Shown here: piece after piece, positions 60,740-64,000 of the stretch
Numbering within the stretch: the stretch's first letter is position 1
Layout of the letters: each line of letters opens with the position of its first letter
NCBI GenBank assembly: GCA_963780045.1
Contig: CAVZZZ010000001.1
Span: 3,720,001 to 3,784,000 of the forward strand
Source of the DNA: JANXQG01 sp963780045
GTDB taxonomy: Bacteria; Planctomycetota; Planctomycetia; Pirellulales; Thermoguttaceae
Direction of reading: 5' to 3'
DNA: 64,000 nt
Notes under the pieces: model-generated
Database searches by the model: none
Seen by the model: the letters and a program-made list of their open reading frames with translations, nothing else
What the model was told of the DNA's origin: nothing
Made by a program: the position numbers and the translations under genes

Positions 60740-61088
60740 GGCGGAGTCCCTAAAGCGGTTCGATCAAAAACAAGCCCTCGCGACGAGCGGACGCCGCTTC
60801 CCACGTCAACCCTGCACAAAAAGGCGGTCGCCCGGAATGCCGGCGGCCTGTACCTTTAGAGCGCGGCATTTTCAAAGCGTTATCGTTCATTATAGCGCAT
60901 CGCCGCGGAAGCTCGCCATAGCCCTGGGGACGACATTTGACATCCTCGGTTGATTCGTTAAAATCATCCTCAATTGCCCGAATTGCGCCGTCAATCGGGC
61001 CGCTTGTGTAGGATGGACCTCCGAGTCCGTCGGCCTTCCTGCAAGACGGACTCGGAGGTTCATCCTACTCGTCCACCACTCCCTTACG
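60740..61088. other. Intergenic region, no gene
   Basis: 349 bases between the nuclease gene and the DnaG-like gene. It contains the large inverted repeat at 61008-61068; nothing else is recognisable. Confidence 0.5.
61008..61068. repeat. 24-bp inverted repeat (dispersed palindrome)
   Basis: gtaggatggacctccgagtc at the start of the left arm (61008-61031) is matched by the right arm (61045-61068) with one mismatch in 24, around a 13-base loop. Very stable hairpin, 20 bases before the next start codon, so it might also affect expression of that gene. I recall gtaggatgga-type elements as common in planctomycete genomes. Confidence 0.7.
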
Positions 61089-62315
61089 ATGCCTCCCCCG
61101 ACTCCCCATTGCGATCCAGCCGCCGATAGCCTGCGGGAGGCTTTTTTTCGCCACGCGCACTGCCTCCTGGCCGCGGCGGACGACCGCGACGATGCATGGC
61201 GGACGGCGCGGGCATGTATTCACCAATGGGGGTTCGACCTGCGAAAGATCGAACGCTTGCCCATTGGCTATTTTCCCGCAGCCGAACCGATCTGGCAGCG
61301 CCTGCTCCACGACGGCTTTTCCGCGGACGAGATCCGTGCCTCGAACCTCCTGGCCGACTCGCGTTTGCCGGGCCGTCTCGTGGGGCCGATCCGCAACGCC
61401 GATCGACGGATTGAAAGCTTTTGGGCAAGACAGCCCGACCGTCTTGATCGCTGCCTGTATCTTAGCACCCAGTGGAAGGAGCGCACCGGGCTGTTCGGCC
61501 TGGATGTGGCTCTGCCGGCCGTGGCGGGCGGATCGCGCGATTTGCTGGTCGTTGAAGACCTTTGGGACGCGCTGTTGTTGCAGGCCACAGGCTGGAGCGC
61601 GGTCGGCGCCGTGGGCAGCAGCCCGGTGGAGATCGATCCGCGGCGGTGGGAGCGATTGGATGAACTGGGCGTGCATCGCGTGACGCTGGTCGTGGACAGT
61701 TTTCATGAATCGCACGAAGCGGCGGTGGCGGCCATCCGCCACGCCGCCTTCTCTCAGCGCGGGCCGGCGATCTACGTGTTGCCGCCGGCCGCGGTGCATG
61801 GCGCATACCAATCGTGGCAGCAAGGCCGCGCGGCGCAGCCGGATGTTCTGGAGAAACTCCTCGCGGCCCATCGCATCCACGGCTTTCATTATCTGGCGCT
61901 AGGCCTCATCGCGTTGGCAAAGGGTGACGGCCCGTGGACCGACGCCGCCCGCCGCGCCGCATTGACCGAGGGACGCGAATTCTACGCCGCGGCCCACCAG
62001 CGCAACGTGCCGCAGTTGGACGCCTTCTTCCTTCCGCCGCTGCTGGAGTCGCTGGGCTTGAACTTCAGCAGCGCCGCCCTGAGCCATTCCTGGCAGGAGG
62101 AGGCTCCGTCGTCCAACGGCAGCGAGCAGGACGAGGGCAAAGGGAAGGAAAGGGAGAAAGGGAGAAACGGAGAAAGGGAGAGCGGCGAAGTCTCCCCTTC
62201 TCCCCTTCCCCCCTGCTCCCCTGCTTCCGCCGCCCGCGCCGTCTCCGAGGTACTGCGACTTTCATCAATGCCAGCGGATCGTTTGCCTTTGCTGGGATTG
62301 AGCCTCAAACCATAG
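61089..62315 (+). CDS. DnaG/Toprim-like protein with degenerate metal motif
   Basis: 408 residues without the zinc-binding domain of primase. Resemblance to the DnaG catalytic core: IGYFPAAEPIWQRLLHDGFS, RLVGPIRNADRRIESFWARQ, CLYLSTQWKERTGLFGLDVA (compare KYLNS...LFGL), a Toprim-like DLLVVEDLWDALLLQATGWS with the first Glu, and VTLVVDSFHESHEAAVAAIR where the usual DxD is D-S-F. The last 70 residues include an acidic/basic low-complexity stretch encoded by a hairpin repeat (62131-62228). Without the second acid and the zinc finger, primase activity is doubtful; a replication-linked accessory or relic is possible. Confidence 0.6.
   Translation: MPPPTPHCDPAADSLREAFFRHAHCLLAAADDRDDAWRTARACIHQWGFDLRKIERLPIGYFPAAEPIWQRLLHDGFSADEIRASNLLADSRLPGRLVGPIRNADRRIESFWARQPDRLDRCLYLSTQWKERTGLFGLDVALPAVAGGSRDLLVVEDLWDALLLQATGWSAVGAVGSSPVEIDPRRWERLDELGVHRVTLVVDSFHESHEAAVAAIRHAAFSQRGPAIYVLPPAAVHGAYQSWQQGRAAQPDVLEKLLAAHRIHGFHYLALGLIALAKGDGPWTDAARRAALTEGREFYAAAHQRNVPQLDAFFLPPLLESLGLNFSSAALSHSWQEEAPSSNGSEQDEGKGKEREKGRNGERESGEVSPSPLPPCSPASAARAVSEVLRLSSMPADRLPLLGLSLKP
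62131..62228. repeat. Purine/pyrimidine hairpin repeat inside a coding region
   Basis: aaagggagaaagggagaaac (left) and tctccccttctccccttccc (right) are near complements, as in the elements at 29041 and 60233. The element is translated in frame as EGKGKEREKGRNGERESGEV and a Pro/Ser-rich part, so the gene tolerated it. Confidence 0.6.
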
Positions 62316-62322
62316 TCCGATA

Positions 62323-63639
62323 ATGCGAACATTTGCCACCGCCGTGCTTTTTTCGATATTGTTGCTCTGCGGCGCTGCCGCATGGGGCGAAAACGCGCCC
62401 GGCCAACTGAACGTCCGCGACTTTGGCGCCAAAGGCGATGGAATAACCGACGACACGGCCGCCTTCCAACAGGCATTGGACGCCGCCGCCAAGGCGGGCG
62501 GCGGCAAGGTTCTCGCTCCCCACGGAGCCTATTTCTTCGCCGGACGTTTAAGCGTGCCTGACGCCGTTGCTCTCGCCGGCATTTGGGAATCGGTCCCCGC
62601 GCACAACGGCCTGCGCAACCGGGGATTGCCCAAGCCGACCGACGACGGCACGACCTTCCTGGTCACAGAGGGCGCTGGGCACGAGACCGGCCCCGCCTTC
62701 ATCACCCTCCACACCAACAGCACGCTCAAGGGCGTCGTGATTTACTACCCCAAGCAGAAAGCCGACGACGTGCCGGACCCCTATCCTTACGCCGTCGCCA
62801 TGCGCGGCAAAAACCCGGCGGTGTTGGACGTGGAGCTTTTGAATCCGTATTCGGGCATCGACGCCTCGCGCAACGAGCGGCACTTGATCCGCAACGTGCA
62901 GGGGCAGCCGCTCCGCCGCGGCGTGTTCGTCGACGCGATCTACGACATTGGCCGCATCGAGAACGTCCATTTCAACCCCTGGTGGAGCAACCGGCCGAAG
63001 CTCGTGGCCTGGCAGATGGCCAACGGCGAGGCCTTCATCCTCGCTCGCAGCGACTGGCAGTATATGCTCAACACGTTCTGCTTCGGCTACCACGTCGGCT
63101 ACAATTTCATCAGCAGCCCAGCCGGAGTCTGCAACGGCAACTTTACGGGACTGGGCGCGGACGACTGCCAACGGGCGGTCGTCGTCGAGCAAAGCGCGCC
63201 GTTCGGACTGCTGATCACCAACGGCGAGTTCGTCTCCTTCCACGGGCCGGACCCGACGATGGTGGAGGTCGACAAGGGGCATTCTGGCACGGTGCGGTTC
63301 GTGAACTGCGCGTTCTGGGGACCGTGCCGTCAGATCGCCAAGATCGCCGGACGCGGGACGGTCGGTTTCAGCGATTGCACCTTTGTGCAATGGGACTCCA
63401 AGGGCGAGGGCCGCCACGCCCTGCAGGTGGAAAGCGGAACAGTGCTGGTGCGGGGATGCGAATTCCGCGCCGACCGGCCCCAGGTGCAACTGGGCGCGGC
63501 GGTCGATCGCGCCGTCATCACCGATAACCTCTTCGCCGGGTCGGCGATGATCGCCAACAACTCCAGCGGCAGCGTGCAGATCGCCAACAACGCCACCCGC
63601 CCGCCACGTGGCGAAAGAAGGCGCCCCCGCTCTAATTGA
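62323..63639 (+). CDS. Secreted pectate-lyase-fold (GH28/rhamnogalacturonase-like) beta-helix protein
   Basis: 438 residues. Signal peptide TFATAVLFSILLLCGAAAWG. The family signature is at the mature N-terminus: LNVRDFGAKGDGITDDTAAF followed by QQALDAAAKAGGGKVLAPHG, as in polysaccharide-acting right-handed beta-helix proteins. The remainder (RIENVHFNPWWSN, YHVGYNFISSPAGVCNGNFT, VRFVNCAFWGPC) shows parallel-beta-helix turns. The C-terminus becomes Arg-rich. Catalytic Asp residues of GH28 are not identified with certainty, so lyase or hydrolase and its substrate remain open. Follows the DnaG-like gene by seven bases. Confidence 0.8.
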   Translation: MRTFATAVLFSILLLCGAAAWGENAPGQLNVRDFGAKGDGITDDTAAFQQALDAAAKAGGGKVLAPHGAYFFAGRLSVPDAVALAGIWESVPAHNGLRNRGLPKPTDDGTTFLVTEGAGHETGPAFITLHTNSTLKGVVIYYPKQKADDVPDPYPYAVAMRGKNPAVLDVELLNPYSGIDASRNERHLIRNVQGQPLRRGVFVDAIYDIGRIENVHFNPWWSNRPKLVAWQMANGEAFILARSDWQYMLNTFCFGYHVGYNFISSPAGVCNGNFTGLGADDCQRAVVVEQSAPFGLLITNGEFVSFHGPDPTMVEVDKGHSGTVRFVNCAFWGPCRQIAKIAGRGTVGFSDCTFVQWDSKGEGRHALQVESGTVLVRGCEFRADRPQVQLGAAVDRAVITDNLFAGSAMIANNSSGSVQIANNATRPPRGERRRPRSN

Positions 63640-63705
63640 CGCATAGCCCCGTTGTTGGTAATCTGTTGTCTTCACTTCATTAAAAAACGCTGGAAAACGC
63701 AGGCA

Positions 63706-64000
63706 ATGGCGCACGACGTGACTTTGATTTTGGGCGACGGCACGGGTCCGGAGTTGGCAGAGGCGGCGCGGATGTGCGTTGACGCGACGGGCGTGAAGAT
63801 CGATTGGGACCCGCAAGAGGCGGGGATCGAGGTGATGGAACGCACCGGCTCGCCATTGCCCGAAGCGCTGCTGGAAAGCATCCACCGCACGCACTGCGCC
63901 CTGAAGGCGCCCATCACCACGCCGGTCGGCAAGGGCTTCCGCAGCGTCAACGTGCAGTTGCGGCAGGAGTTCGAGTTGTTCGCCTGCGTCCGCCCTTGCA
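63706..64000 (+). CDS. Isocitrate/isopropylmalate dehydrogenase family (3' partial)
   Basis: Only the first ~98 codons are in the window. MAHDVTLILGDGTGPELAEA is the nucleotide-dependent decarboxylating dehydrogenase signature, then MERTGSPLPEALLESIHRTH, and CALKAPITTPVGKGFRSVNV followed by LRQEFELFACVRP, the substrate-binding region (the residues after APITTP resemble NAD-dependent isocitrate dehydrogenases). Predicted central-metabolism enzyme of the citric acid cycle. The gene continues past 64000, so isocitrate versus isopropylmalate specificity cannot be settled here. Confidence 0.88.
   Translation, partial: MAHDVTLILGDGTGPELAEAARMCVDATGVKIDWDPQEAGIEVMERTGSPLPEALLESIHRTHCALKAPITTPVGKGFRSVNVQLRQEFELFACVRPC

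Overview
The window looks like a GC-rich Planctomycetota chromosome, most likely of the Pirellulales type. This is an inference from gene content: a DUF1571 protein, a serine/threonine kinase carrying a WD40 propeller, several Tat-exported Gfo/Idh/MocA and DegT proteins, ceramidase-like hydrolases, PEP-CTERM proteins with autotransporter-type beta repeats, and dispersed palindromic repeats. No rRNA, tRNA or CRISPR array was recognised.

Layout. 1-3287: a two-gene EmrA/EmrB-type efflux operon. 3303-8498: a nucleotidyltransferase, a DUF1571 protein and a badly broken ~1100-residue membrane protein interrupted by a palindromic element. 8500-11367: an HI1420-type antitoxin with a truncated toxin, then lepA and a TrxC-like thioredoxin. 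11427-17087: a BT1-like MFS transporter and a kinase-WD40 receptor, followed by 0.9 kb of repeats. 17965-23044: an HpaI aldolase, two Tat-Gfo oxidoreductases, hicAB with a third small gene, and a Uma2 protein. 23184-30520: a secreted triple-RidA protein, two Tat-DegT PLP enzymes, a small membrane protein and, converging on them, two coupled ceramidase-like hydrolases. 30751-35813: a secreted phosphoesterase with beta repeats and a PEP-CTERM tail, a glycosidase-like protein and an alpha/beta hydrolase. 35907-43597: dinB, an ankyrin protein, a GH5-like glycosidase, an HTH protein, a palindrome-rich intergenic region, an antitoxin-like gene plus HNH endonuclease, and a terpene-cyclase-fold protein. 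43682-58502: a membrane fusion protein, a secreted cyanophycinase with SLH-like tail, and two giant paralogous beta-repeat PEP-CTERM proteins with matching promoters. 58685-64000: a conserved unknown protein, rsmG, a BFN nuclease, a DnaG/Toprim-like protein, a pectate-lyase-fold protein and the start of an isocitrate/isopropylmalate dehydrogenase.

About twenty genes contain frameshifts. In the single-shift genes most of the spans are exactly one base short, and lepA gives a normal 599 codons when one CG dinucleotide is restored. Much of this is therefore probably sequencing or assembly indels rather than gene decay, and the affected genes are given as one CDS across the shift. The strongest candidate for an undescribed system is the exported RidA/PLP-enzyme/ceramidase-like cluster at 23184-30520. 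The antitoxin-like/HNH pair at 41241-42199 and the paired beta-repeat proteins with a shared promoter come next.
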